Made by a program: the position numbers and the translations under genes. Below the pieces are notes generated by a model. The model ran no database searches. It saw nothing but the letters and a program-made list of their open reading frames with translations, and had not been told where the DNA came from. Below are positions 36,160 to 43,917 of a stretch of 64,000 nucleotides of DNA, in pieces (position 1 is the stretch's first letter; every line of letters begins with the position of its first letter). Origin of the DNA: Microbacterium sp. LKL04 (GTDB lineage: Bacteria; Actinomycetota; Actinomycetes; Actinomycetales; Microbacteriaceae); NCBI RefSeq assembly GCF_900102005.1, contig NZ_LT627736.1, forward strand, positions 372,001-436,000. The letters run 5' to 3'.

Positions 36160-36560
36160 GAGGTCTGGTCGGCGTCCGGCTTCATCCAGAACGGGGAGTA
36201 GTGGTAGCCGTCGAGGTCGTCGAACTGCCGCTGGTACATGAAGGGGTAGTCATCGGTGTCGCCGATCCGCGCCCCCGCGGCCTTCGCCCGCTCGAGAAGC
36301 GCGTCGACCTCTTCGCGGCTGTTCATGTCGAACGAAACCGTGACTTTCGACGGAGTATCGGGGCCGCCGATGAGTTCCTCGCTGCCGCCGACGCTCGCGT
36401 ACATCTCGCGGCTTCCGAGCATGACGTACTGGTCGGGGGCGATGGCGAAGCACGAGACGTTGTCGTCGGACATCTCGGCGTTGAGGGTCCAGCCGATGGC
36501 GCTGTAGAAAGCGGTAGCCCGGGCGACGTCGGCGACCGGGCAGGTGATGAACAGGCTCAT
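36156..36560 (-). CDS. VOC (glyoxalase/bleomycin resistance) family protein
   Basis: 134 residues. The VOC layout is seen in VADVARATAFYSAIGW, CFAIAPDQYVMLGSREMY, a linker, then KVTVSFDMNSREEVDALLERA, and FDDLDGYHYSPFWMKP, as in the PhnB-like/lactoylglutathione lyase-like group. Metal ligands are not certain. First gene of the VOC-HxlR pair. Confidence 0.85.
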   Translation of the reverse strand: MSLFITCPVADVARATAFYSAIGWTLNAEMSDDNVSCFAIAPDQYVMLGSREMYASVGGSEELIGGPDTPSKVTVSFDMNSREEVDALLERAKAAGARIGDTDDYPFMYQRQFDDLDGYHYSPFWMKPDADQTS

Positions 36561-36567
36561 GTCACGA

Positions 36568-36586
36568 TACTTGCAAAATGCAAGTA
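36568..36586. promoter_or_regulatory. Candidate HxlR operator
   Basis: Perfect palindrome TACTTGCA-AAA-TGCAAGTA, 8-bp arms, starting 8 bases upstream of the VOC gene ATG. It is AT-rich in a GC-rich context and has the form of known HxlR-family operators (short inverted repeats with ACTT/AAGT). The HxlR gene in this operon is the obvious candidate to bind it. Confidence 0.7.
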
Positions 36587-36637
36587 CAGCGTCAATAGAT
36601 GCCCGCGCGGCACCTGGCGGCTGACCTACACCCGGGG

Positions 36638-36949
36638 TCAGTCGCCGGGCCACTCTCCGGTCGCGCGCTCGAACGCCCGGGCGCCGCCGCGGTCGACCAG
36701 CGCCTTCACCAGCGCGAACAAGGCGCCCTGCAGGGCGGCCGCGATCAGCACCTCGCCGAGGCCGAACTCGGACTCCAGGGCCTTCGGGCTGTCGTCGCGG
36801 TGGGTCGGGCTCGCGCGCTTCCAGAGGTGCTTGAAGATCACACCGGCGAGAGCTCCGCTCACCATGCCGCTGATCAGCCCGATCGGGCGGTACAGGATCT
36901 TCGCCTACGTGCTCGACTTCTTCTCTGACTTCGACGTCTTCTTCGACAT
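36638..36949 (-). pseudogene. DUF4235-like membrane protein interrupted by an in-frame stop
   Basis: Reading leftward from ATG 36949, which has GGAAGGA 6-8 bases upstream, the frame gives MSKKTSKSEKKSST, then TAG at 36907-36905, then AKILYRPIGLISGMVSGALAGV and continues open to the stop at 36638. The frame after the stop looks like the DUF4235 family: two hydrophobic segments, a KHLWKRA motif and a C-terminal ATGEWPGD. TAG differs from a Tyr codon (TAC) by one base. Either the gene is dead, or a shorter protein starts at ATG 36865 (75 residues, without the N-terminal part of the first helix). Sequencing error is also possible. Confidence 0.7.
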
Positions 36950-36972
36950 GCGGGGTCCTTCCGAGATGTGTG

Positions 36973-37356
36973 TCAGCGGCCGCGGCGTGCGACGGCGGTG
37001 ATGACGGCACCGATCGCCACGACCGCGAGGGCGAGGGCGATCCAGCCGTTGCGGTTCGGCTTGCCCGCGTCGTCCGTGAGGGCATCCGTCGCCTGGTGGA
37101 CGTAGTCGGCCGCGTGGTCGCGGGCGTCGCCGATCTGCGCGGCCACGTTCGTCTTCACGGTCTCGACCTGCTGCTTCGCCCGCGCCTTCACGTCGAGCTT
37201 GCCTGCGAGCTGCTCCACCGTGTCGCCGAGCTCGGTTCGGGTCTGCGCGATGTCGGCTTCGATCTCGGCGACCGACGCGTCGTCCGCGGGTTCCGGCCTG
37301 TTGGCGGGGGCGGAGGAGAGGGGCACGTCGCGCGCGGGGATGTCAGGGGTGGTCAT
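36973..37356 (-). CDS. DUF3618 membrane-associated protein
   Basis: 127 residues. The DUF3618 signature SVAEIEADIAQTRTELGDTVEQLAGKLDVKARAK (about 28-61) is clear, followed by a helical region and a single C-terminal membrane helix (NGWIALALAVVAIGAVITAVA). The family commonly neighbours holin-X and DUF4235 genes in actinobacteria; the trio is thought to be envelope-related. It overlaps the holin-X gene by 14 bases. Confidence 0.87.
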   Translation of the reverse strand: MTTPDIPARDVPLSSAPANRPEPADDASVAEIEADIAQTRTELGDTVEQLAGKLDVKARAKQQVETVKTNVAAQIGDARDHAADYVHQATDALTDDAGKPNRNGWIALALAVVAIGAVITAVARRGR

Positions 37357-37753
37357 GGTGGGTGCGCTCCTTCACTTCGGCGATGTCCTGTTTCACGTTG
37401 CGGACGGTCAGCTCCGGCATGGGCGACAGGGCTGACACCTTCTTCTTGCCGATGAGCGCGAGGATGCCGGCGACGATGAACAGTAGGGCGGTGACGATCA
37501 GCGCTGCGGCCCACGCAGGGAGGACCAGCGACAGCGCGATGATCGCGGTCGCGATGAGCGCGCCGACGCCGAACCACGCGAGCACGCCGCCTGCGCCGAG
37601 CAGCCCCACGCCGAGCCCGCCCTGCTTCGCCGTCGACGAGAACTCCGCTCGGGCGAGACGCATCTCGTCCCGCACGAGGCGGGACGTCTGCTCCGACAGG
37701 CGGGAGATCAACTCTGCGGTCGATGGTTCGAATGATGGCTTGGCCTGAGTCAC
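37343..37753 (-). CDS. Actinobacterial holin-X-like membrane protein
   Basis: 136 residues. The N-terminal helix ELISRLSEQTSRLVRDEMRLARAE is characteristic of the putative actinobacterial holin-X family. Two membrane helices follow (GLGVGLLGAGGVLAWFGVGAL and AAALIVTALLFIVAGILALIG), with a charged C-terminus. Despite the name these chromosomal proteins are not known phage holins. First gene of the envelope trio with the DUF3618 and DUF4235 genes. Confidence 0.87.
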   Translation of the reverse strand: MTQAKPSFEPSTAELISRLSEQTSRLVRDEMRLARAEFSSTAKQGGLGVGLLGAGGVLAWFGVGALIATAIIALSLVLPAWAAALIVTALLFIVAGILALIGKKKVSALSPMPELTVRNVKQDIAEVKERTHHDHP

Positions 37754-37869
37754 GACGGGCTCCTCTCATCAGATGGGGGAGCCTCAGGCTCAGGGCCGTC
37801 GTCGATCCGCACGACAGGCTTGACTTCTGACGACGGCGGTGTGATGGCTCTCGACCCGCAACGGTCTGA

Positions 37870-38148
37870 TCAGATGTCGTCGATGATGTGCAAGCCGCTG
37901 GAATACGAGATCGGCTCGGGCTCGGGGGCGATCTCGTGGATCACGCTGATGATCACGCGTGTGCGTGGAGTAACCAGGACCGCGACGGAGTTGCCGTGGG
38001 CGACCTCGATGTCCACGAACGTTCCCCCAGACGCAACCGCACGCTCGATCGCATCGCGAAGCTCGGGAACCGACGCGTCGGCATCCAATTCGAAGCGATC
38101 ATCGTCGATGGCGACGATCGTCTTCTCCCCGGGCGAACGTGCGGTCAT
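37870..38148 (-). CDS. Small hypothetical protein
   Basis: 92 residues, not recognised. It reads as one compact alpha/beta unit: TIVAIDDDRFELDADASVPELRDAIERAVASGG, then a strand-rich half (VDIEVAHGNSVAVLVTPRTRVIISVI). No signal peptide. Codon use matches its neighbours. Function unknown. Confidence 0.6.
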   Translation of the reverse strand: MTARSPGEKTIVAIDDDRFELDADASVPELRDAIERAVASGGTFVDIEVAHGNSVAVLVTPRTRVIISVIHEIAPEPEPISYSSGLHIIDDI

Positions 38149-38214
38149 TCGGTGAGCGTACGCTCCCAGCGCTCACGACCAGTCCCCTTGACAGACCGGT
38201 TCCGGAACGGCGGA

Positions 38215-38541
38215 TCAGGGGTGCGAGGGTTCCGGCAGCGGACGGAGCCCAGTCACGCTCTGCGCAGAGTCCGCGAGGAGCTGCAGCCACTCCGCGTTCA
38301 GCGCGCCTCCTAGAGGGGCGTCGAATTTGAAGTACAGCGACGAGGCCTTCGAGATCCAGACGCTGCCGTACTGGCCGCCTTCCGTGGACGAGTCGTCGCC
38401 GGTGGTGGTCGGCTCGTCGTCCCACGTGAAGACGAAGCTCTCGTCGCGACGGAGTTTGGTCACGATCACGGCACGGAGGTGGTGCAGTGTCCGGTCTTCG
38501 ATATTGATGGCGGGTGCGACACCGTAGATCAGATGCCCCAT
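38215..38541 (-). CDS. Small MGHLIYG-type protein (DUF7882-like)
   Basis: 108 residues. It starts MGHLIYG and contains IEDRTLHHLRAVIVTKLRRDESFVF and later LNAEWLQLLADSAQS. This pattern matches a small protein family frequent in Microbacteriaceae, often wrongly labelled DNA ligase; I recall it as DUF7882. No ligase motifs are present. Function unknown. Confidence 0.65.
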   Translation of the reverse strand: MGHLIYGVAPAINIEDRTLHHLRAVIVTKLRRDESFVFTWDDEPTTTGDDSSTEGGQYGSVWISKASSLYFKFDAPLGGALNAEWLQLLADSAQSVTGLRPLPEPSHP

Positions 38542-38754
38542 GTCGTGCTGCTTTCTCGAGGATGTGGATCGCGCGTCTGTTCGACCCGATCCTGAGACTA
38601 CGCCGAGTACGGAGTCATCTCGGGACCACCATGAGGCGCTTGTCGGCGCAGCAGTTGCCTCGGCCGCCGACCGCCGCGTCCGAGCGCTAGCGAAGAGGCC
38701 GACGCCATGGCAAGCCTCTGCCGTTTGTCGCCGCCCGGCCTCAGACTCGCACGT

Positions 38755-39840
38755 GTGAGTCCCCGCGCCGCACACCCATCGCCCTCGTCTGCCTTCGGTG
38801 ATCACCCGCTCCCGCGCGCGCAACAGTCCGCACTCACCGAGGCCGACGAACTCCCAGGGTTCGGAACCGACGTGTCCACCACGCTCGCGTGGGCGGTCGG
38901 CGTCGGCATCGCGCGCGACGACGCCCGTTCCCTTGCCGACGACTGGTCGTTCCTGGCGGCGGCCGCGGAGCGGGATGTCGCGGCCGCCCGCATCCTCGAG
39001 CCGCACCTCGACGCGCTCGACATCCTCGAACAGGCGCGACGCGCCGACGTCGGGCCCGACCTCGCAGCCATCGGTGCCGATCCCGGCTCGTCGTGGGGCG
39101 TGTTCGCCGCCGAAGGTGCAGGCGTGCGTCTCGATGCGCATCGGGGTGGCTCCGGTTGGATGCTGACGGGCACCAAGCCGTGGTGCTCGCTCGCGCAGCA
39201 CCTGACCCACGCGCTCGTCACCGCATGGGTCGGCGACGAGCGCCGCCTCTTCGCCGTGGCGCTGCAGCGGCCCGAGGTCCGCTCTCACGACGGGCCGTGG
39301 CATGCGCGCGGGCTGCGCCAGGTCGTCAGCGCCCCGGTGGACTTCGCGGCGGCGCCGGCCGTGCCGGTCGGAGAGCCCGGCTGGTACCTCCGGCGGCCGG
39401 GTTTCGCGGCCGGCGGTGTCGGGGTGGCCGCGTGCTGGTGGGGCGGCGCGATCCCCCTCCGCGCAGCGCTCCTCGCGGCGGCGCAGGGCGACGGTGCCGA
39501 CCAGCTGTCGCGTCTGCATCTCGGTCGCGTGGACACGGCTCTGTGGACGGCGCGACTCGCGCTGCAGTCGGCTGCGCACGAGATGGATGCTGCGCCCGCC
39601 GCATCCGACCGCGTTCCCGAGCCCGGCATCCTGGCCGCACGCGTGCGAGCCATCGTCGCGGGTGCCGTCGAAACCACTCTCGCGGAGTCGGCCCGTGCGC
39701 TCGGACCGTTGCCGCTGGTCGCCGACGACGCGCACGCGCGTCGGGTCGCGGATCTCGAGATCTACCTCCGCCAGCACCACGGGGAGCGGGACTTGGCTCG
39801 GATCGGCGCCGACCTCAGTCAGGGGCGCGGCGCATGGTGA
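38755..39840 (+). CDS. Acyl-CoA dehydrogenase-like protein
   Basis: 361 residues resembling the acyl-CoA dehydrogenase fold: helical N-terminal domain, central beta region (GADPGSSWGVFAAEGAGVRL, GGSGWMLTGTKPWCSLAQH) and C-terminal helical domain (RVDTALWTARLALQSAAHEM, LPLVADDAHARRVADLEIYLRQHHGERDL). The usual FAD/CoA signature is divergent and the catalytic Glu cannot be placed, so activity may differ. The GTG at 38755 is the likely start. Its stop overlaps the start of the deacetylase/methyltransferase gene, so it belongs to that cluster. Confidence 0.75.
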   Translation: MSPRAAHPSPSSAFGDHPLPRAQQSALTEADELPGFGTDVSTTLAWAVGVGIARDDARSLADDWSFLAAAAERDVAAARILEPHLDALDILEQARRADVGPDLAAIGADPGSSWGVFAAEGAGVRLDAHRGGSGWMLTGTKPWCSLAQHLTHALVTAWVGDERRLFAVALQRPEVRSHDGPWHARGLRQVVSAPVDFAAAPAVPVGEPGWYLRRPGFAAGGVGVAACWWGGAIPLRAALLAAAQGDGADQLSRLHLGRVDTALWTARLALQSAAHEMDAAPAASDRVPEPGILAARVRAIVAGAVETTLAESARALGPLPLVADDAHARRVADLEIYLRQHHGERDLARIGADLSQGRGAW

Positions 39841-41186
39841 GCTTCAGCCACCTCGATCCCGGGACGGGCGAAGAGGTCTGGGCCGAGGCCTTCGCCGGGC
39901 GGAACCCGGCGGGCCTCGACGTCGACGTCGACCACCTCGTCGTCGTGGCGGCGCACCCCGATGACGAGACCCTGGGAACGGCAGGTCTGATGACGGTCGC
40001 CGCCCGCCGCGGGGCGAGGGTGACGGTGCTCGTCGTCACCGACGGGGAGGGATCGCATCCCGACTCGCCGTCCGCGACACCCGTCGAGCTCGGCGCGCTG
40101 CGCCGCCGCGAGGCGGCCGACGCGCTCGCGCAGCTGGCGCCGTCGATCGAGCTGCGGTTCCTCGGCATCCCCGACGGCGGGACCGACGGTCATCGCGCCC
40201 GCATCTCGACGGCGCTCCGCGAGATCGTCGCCGGCGCCGGCTCGTGCTTCGTCGTCGCGCCATGGACGGGCGACGGCCATCGCGATCATCGGGTGGTCGG
40301 CGAGGTGACGGCCGAAGTGTGCGCCGAGCGGGGCATCCCGTGCCGGTGGTACCCGATCTGGCTGTGGCACTGGGGCACGTCCGACGATGTGCCGTGGGCC
40401 GAGATCGAGGTCCTTGCGATCGACGACGCAACCGTCGATGCGAAGCGGCGCGCCCTGCGTCGCCACCGCAGCCAGGTCGAGCCGCTGTCCGACGCACCGG
40501 GCGACGAGGTGATGCTCCACGAGGGGATGCAGGCGCACTTCGACCGGCCGTTCGAGGTCTTCGTCCGCCCCGCCGGGCGCAGTCTGGCGGAGACATTCTT
40601 CGAGGACTTCTACCGCCGCAACGGCGACGACCCGTGGGGTTTCGAGACCCGCTGGTACGAGGAGCGCAAACGCAGCATCGCCCTGGCGAGCCTGCCTCGT
40701 GCGCGGTATTCGTCCGCCCTCGAGCTCGGGTGCTCCACCGGTGTTCTCACCGAGTCGCTCGCCGACCGGTGCGACGCGGTGCTCGCGATCGACATCGCGG
40801 ACGCTCCCCTCGAGATCGCACGTCGTCGCCTCGGCGATCGAGAGGGTGTGCGTCTCGAACGCCTCGCACTGCCGGGGGAGTGGCCCGCCGGCACGTTCGA
40901 CCTCGTCGTCCTGTCGGAGGTCGGCTATTACTGGGATGCCGCAGACCTGACCACCGCCATCGACCGAATCCGACGAGCAATGGATGCCGGTGGCCACCTC
41001 ATCGCCTGCCATTGGCGGCATCCCGTCACGGAATATCCGCAGTCCGGTGACGACGTCCACGCGGCGCTTCGCGCGGCCGAGGGGCTCACCCGCCTGGTGC
41101 TGCACGAGGAGGAGGACTTCGTACTCGAGGTCTACGGGCTCACGGGTGCCCGATCGGTCGCTGCCGAGACGGGGCTCGTCGCATGA
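39834..41186 (+). CDS. PIG-L deacetylase / NodS-like methyltransferase fusion
   Basis: 450 residues with two enzymes. Residues 33-245 are a PIG-L/LmbE zinc deacetylase: AHPDDE (40-45) and GDGHRDH (147-152) supply the zinc ligands and base, as in MshB-type GlcNAc deacetylases. Residues 252-440 are a SAM methyltransferase with ELGCSTG (297-303) and the acidic ribose ligand Asp320. The linker-region block FYRRNGDDPWGFETRWYEERKR resembles NodS, which N-methylates a de-acetylated amino sugar. Inference: it removes an acetyl group and then methylates the freed amine. Start at ATG 39834 overlaps the previous stop; its own stop overlaps the GT2 start. Confidence 0.87.
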   Translation: MVSFSHLDPGTGEEVWAEAFAGRNPAGLDVDVDHLVVVAAHPDDETLGTAGLMTVAARRGARVTVLVVTDGEGSHPDSPSATPVELGALRRREAADALAQLAPSIELRFLGIPDGGTDGHRARISTALREIVAGAGSCFVVAPWTGDGHRDHRVVGEVTAEVCAERGIPCRWYPIWLWHWGTSDDVPWAEIEVLAIDDATVDAKRRALRRHRSQVEPLSDAPGDEVMLHEGMQAHFDRPFEVFVRPAGRSLAETFFEDFYRRNGDDPWGFETRWYEERKRSIALASLPRARYSSALELGCSTGVLTESLADRCDAVLAIDIADAPLEIARRRLGDREGVRLERLALPGEWPAGTFDLVVLSEVGYYWDAADLTTAIDRIRRAMDAGGHLIACHWRHPVTEYPQSGDDVHAALRAAEGLTRLVLHEEEDFVLEVYGLTGARSVAAETGLVA

Positions 41187-41899
41187 CGGCTAGAGGCGTC
41201 CCTTCGGTGGCGATCGTCGTCCCGGTGCACAACGAAGCCGAGCTCCTCGACGACTGTCTCGCGGCGCTCACCGCGGCCATCGAGTACACCCGTGAAACCC
41301 ATCCCGGAGTGCGGATCTCGACGGTCGTCGTCCTCGATGCGTGCACGGATGCCTCGGCCCGGATCGCGCTGTCGTGGCCGGTTCGCACGATCGAGATCGC
41401 CGCGCGAAACGTGGGGACGGCTCGACGCCTCGGCGTAGCGGCGGCCGTCGCGGAGCTGCGATCGCCCCCGGCTGACGTCTGGATCGGCACGACGGATGGA
41501 GACTCGACCGTCCCGGCCGCCTGGCTCAGTCATCAGCTCGACCTGCGCGCCGCGGGAGCAGATGTGGTCCTCGGCACCGTCCGTCCGGATTTCGCGGACC
41601 TCACCGCCGAGCACGCGGAGCACTGGCTGGCGACGCACCCGCGAGGCCGTCCGGCGGGCAATACGCACGGCGCGAACCTCGGACTGCGTGCCGAGGTGTA
41701 CGTCGCGGCGGGGGAGTTCCCTGATCTCGACGAGCACGAGGACGTCGCGCTCGTTCATGCCGCACGGTCGCTCGGCGCACGCGTAGTCGCGACGGACGAG
41801 AACGAAGTGGTCACGTCCGGCCGCTTCTGGGGACGGACGCCGGGAGGGTATGCCGCCTTCGTCCGCGCGACCCACGAACGCATCGCCGGGGTCGGCTGA
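41183..41899 (+). CDS. Family 2 glycosyltransferase
   Basis: 238 residues, soluble GT-A fold. It begins VAIVVPVHNEAELLDDCLAAL, has VVVLDACTDASA, a nucleotide/metal motif in WIGTTDGDSTVP, and the acceptor-side block FPDLDEHEDVALVHAAR (the ED pair as possible base). No membrane helix. ATGA overlap with the deacetylase/methyltransferase gene makes it the third member of the cluster; it probably transfers an activated sugar to a small acceptor. Donor and acceptor unknown. Confidence 0.85.
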   Translation: MTARGVPSVAIVVPVHNEAELLDDCLAALTAAIEYTRETHPGVRISTVVVLDACTDASARIALSWPVRTIEIAARNVGTARRLGVAAAVAELRSPPADVWIGTTDGDSTVPAAWLSHQLDLRAAGADVVLGTVRPDFADLTAEHAEHWLATHPRGRPAGNTHGANLGLRAEVYVAAGEFPDLDEHEDVALVHAARSLGARVVATDENEVVTSGRFWGRTPGGYAAFVRATHERIAGVG

Positions 41900-42009
41900 A
41901 TCGACTCACGGGCCGGAAGGTAGCGGGTGTCCTCTACGTCGGCAAGGGGCGCGGCGGGGCGCGGAGACAGGTGGATCGTCGGCATCCCCAACCCCCCCCC
42001 GGAGGAACC

Positions 42010-42957
42010 ATGTACTTCCACGTTCAAGAGTTCATCAACGAGATCGCACAGGACGAGCCGGATCCCGCCGCAGCGAATGCGCTGCAGGAGGGTCTCGGCG
42101 GACAGTTCGGCGAGATGCGCACGATGATGCAATACCTGTTCCAGAGCATCAACTTCCGCGGACCCTCGGGCAAGCCCTACAAGGACCTCATCCACGGCAT
42201 CGGCACCGAGGAGATCAGCCACGTCGAGCTCATCGGCACAACGATCTCGCGTCTGCTTGATGGCTCGCCCGGGTACAAGGGCAAGCCGACCGATCCCGTC
42301 GACGAGCCGGGTGCCGGCGGTGCGACGCCGCTGAGCATCGCCGTCGATCACAGCAACATCCATCATTACCTGGTCGGCGCGCAGGGTGCGCTGCCGGTGG
42401 ATGCCGCGGGCAACCCGTGGATGGGCAGCTACGTCTACAACTCGGGCAACCTCGTGCTCGATCTGCTCTACAACCTCATGCTCGAGTCGACGGGCCGACT
42501 GCAGAAGTGCCGGCTCTACGAGATGACCGACAACAAGATGGCGCGCAGCACGATCTCGTACCTCATCGTGCGAGACCAGGCACACGAGAACGCCTACGCC
42601 AAGGCTCTCGAGACCCTCGGAGTGAACTGGCGTACGTCGCTCCCGATCCCGAAGACCAACGCCGAGCAGTTCCCCGAGGTCAAGCGTCTCGTCGACCTGG
42701 GGCTGCAGAGCAAGCAGTATTCGTTCGACCTGGGCAATCAGTCCGAGGCCGGTCGGATCTTCCAGGGGGCGTCGCCGTCGAACGACGGAACGCAGCTGGA
42801 TGCCAGTGAGCAGGCACCCGCGGGTTCGCCCATGACCATCTCGCCGGAGCGGCCCGAGGAGTTCTCTCCGGGAGCCGACAAGGAGCTGCGAGCGCTCATC
42901 GAAGCGACGGCTGCTATGGAGATGGCCGACATCGACGCGACGTTCGGCCGCATGTAA
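42010..42957 (+). CDS. Manganese (non-heme) catalase
   Basis: 315 residues. Disproportionates hydrogen peroxide with a di-manganese centre in a four-helix bundle. Ligand-bearing segments are visible: FGEMRTMMQYLFQS, GTEEISHVELIGTT, YNLMLESTGRLQKCRLYEMTD in parts, and VRDQAHENAYAKALE. The ATG at 42010 follows GGAGGA with good spacing. Monocistronic, ending at a long stem-loop. Confidence 0.93.
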   Translation: MYFHVQEFINEIAQDEPDPAAANALQEGLGGQFGEMRTMMQYLFQSINFRGPSGKPYKDLIHGIGTEEISHVELIGTTISRLLDGSPGYKGKPTDPVDEPGAGGATPLSIAVDHSNIHHYLVGAQGALPVDAAGNPWMGSYVYNSGNLVLDLLYNLMLESTGRLQKCRLYEMTDNKMARSTISYLIVRDQAHENAYAKALETLGVNWRTSLPIPKTNAEQFPEVKRLVDLGLQSKQYSFDLGNQSEAGRIFQGASPSNDGTQLDASEQAPAGSPMTISPERPEEFSPGADKELRALIEATAAMEMADIDATFGRM

Positions 42958-42968
42958 CGCTTCGCGGC

Positions 42969-43018
42969 GTGCGGTCGGTGCCCAGGCAGTGAGGAAGCTA
43001 CCCGGGCACTGATCGCAC
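42969..43018. terminator. Bidirectional hairpin between Mn catalase and siderophore-interacting gene
   Basis: 15-bp stem (42969-42983 with 43004-43018, two G-U pairs in one direction) around a 20-base loop, exactly filling the space between the convergent stops at 42957 and 43020. No U-tract on either side. Confidence 0.7.
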
Positions 43019-43019
43019 G

Positions 43020-43808
43020 TCAGTGCGGTGCGTGATACTCGGCTTCTCCGGCCTTCCAGTAACCCTTCACGATGACCTGATCGGATGCCGCGCCCCACCG
43101 CTCGAGCAGCAGGCGCCGCCCCGCCTTGACGACACCCTGCTCGGCTGCGACGAACCCGAAGACGTCGCCGGCCGGTCGTTCACTTTCCGAGAGGTCATCG
43201 AGCGCAGCCGCCAGGGCCGTCCCCGGCAATGCGTCGCCCCGATGAGCGAACGCGACGGTCACGCCGGTCGGAGCCGCAACCGCGAGCTCGTGGGCGGCAT
43301 CGGTGACCTCGATGAGGACGCGGCCGGTGGCATCCTCATCCATGAGCGCCGCGAAGCGCCGGATCGCCGGAACGGCGGTCTCGTCACCCGCGAGGAACCA
43401 GGAGTCCGGGCGGCCGGCGATCACCATCGACCCGCGCGGACCGCCGACGCCGATCACTGAACCGAGCGGGGCCGTCGCCGCCCACGGCGCCGCGACACCG
43501 TCGTCGCCGTGCACCGCGAACTCCACCTCGAGCCAGCCCGCATCGGCATCCCACGCCAGCGGCGTGTACTCGCGGCTCGGTGACTGACGCATGACCTCGA
43601 GGTCGTCGGTGTCGTCGTCGGGGAAGAAGAGTCGCATGTGATCGTCGCTGCCGAGCGACGTGAAGCCTCGCAGATCGTCGCCCTCGAGTCGGACGCGCAC
43701 GTACGTCGACGTCTCCCACGTCCGGGCGGCGAGCGTCGCCCGCCGGAAGGTCAGGTCGAGCGGCTGCCGCTCGAAGCGGAAGGAGGAGGCGGATTTGACG
43801 GAGCTCAC
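43020..43808 (-). CDS. Siderophore-interacting protein (ferric siderophore reductase)
   Basis: 262 residues of the SIP/ViuB family, FAD-dependent reductases that free iron from siderophores. FAD-binding block SREYTPLAWDADAGWLEVEFAVHGDDG is seen across 43.48-43.59 kb, with the NAD(P)H region WFLAGDETAVPAI and C-terminal VIVKGYWKAGEAEYH. The GTG start is at 43808, and the iron box at 43809-43827 abuts it. Divergent from the iron-siderophore importer, so both are likely iron-repressed together. Confidence 0.9.
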   Translation of the reverse strand: MSSVKSASSFRFERQPLDLTFRRATLAARTWETSTYVRVRLEGDDLRGFTSLGSDDHMRLFFPDDDTDDLEVMRQSPSREYTPLAWDADAGWLEVEFAVHGDDGVAAPWAATAPLGSVIGVGGPRGSMVIAGRPDSWFLAGDETAVPAIRRFAALMDEDATGRVLIEVTDAAHELAVAAPTGVTVAFAHRGDALPGTALAAALDDLSESERPAGDVFGFVAAEQGVVKAGRRLLLERWGAASDQVIVKGYWKAGEAEYHAPH

Positions 43809-43827
43809 ATAGGTAAGGCTAGCCTAA
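43809..43827. promoter_or_regulatory. DtxR/IdeR-type iron box
   Basis: The sequence ATAGGTAAGGCTAGCCTAA matches the 19-bp DtxR/IdeR consensus TTAGGTTAGGCTAACCTAA at 16 positions. It lies between the divergent siderophore-interacting gene and the iron SBP gene, immediately at the start codon of the former. Iron-loaded DtxR/IdeR would repress at least the leftward gene and probably both. Confidence 0.85.
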
Positions 43828-43917
43828 GACGCACCGGCGATCGCCCGGCATCCCCTTCCGAACGGACGCGCCAGCGCGCTCATACGCGCCCGCGCTTCCG
43901 ACGACAGGAGCAGTCAC

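Noticed and set aside
37343..37753. Prophage remnant, because of the holin-like gene
   Set aside because: The family name is historical; neighbours are DUF3618 and DUF4235 genes that form a common chromosomal trio, and no other phage genes are present.
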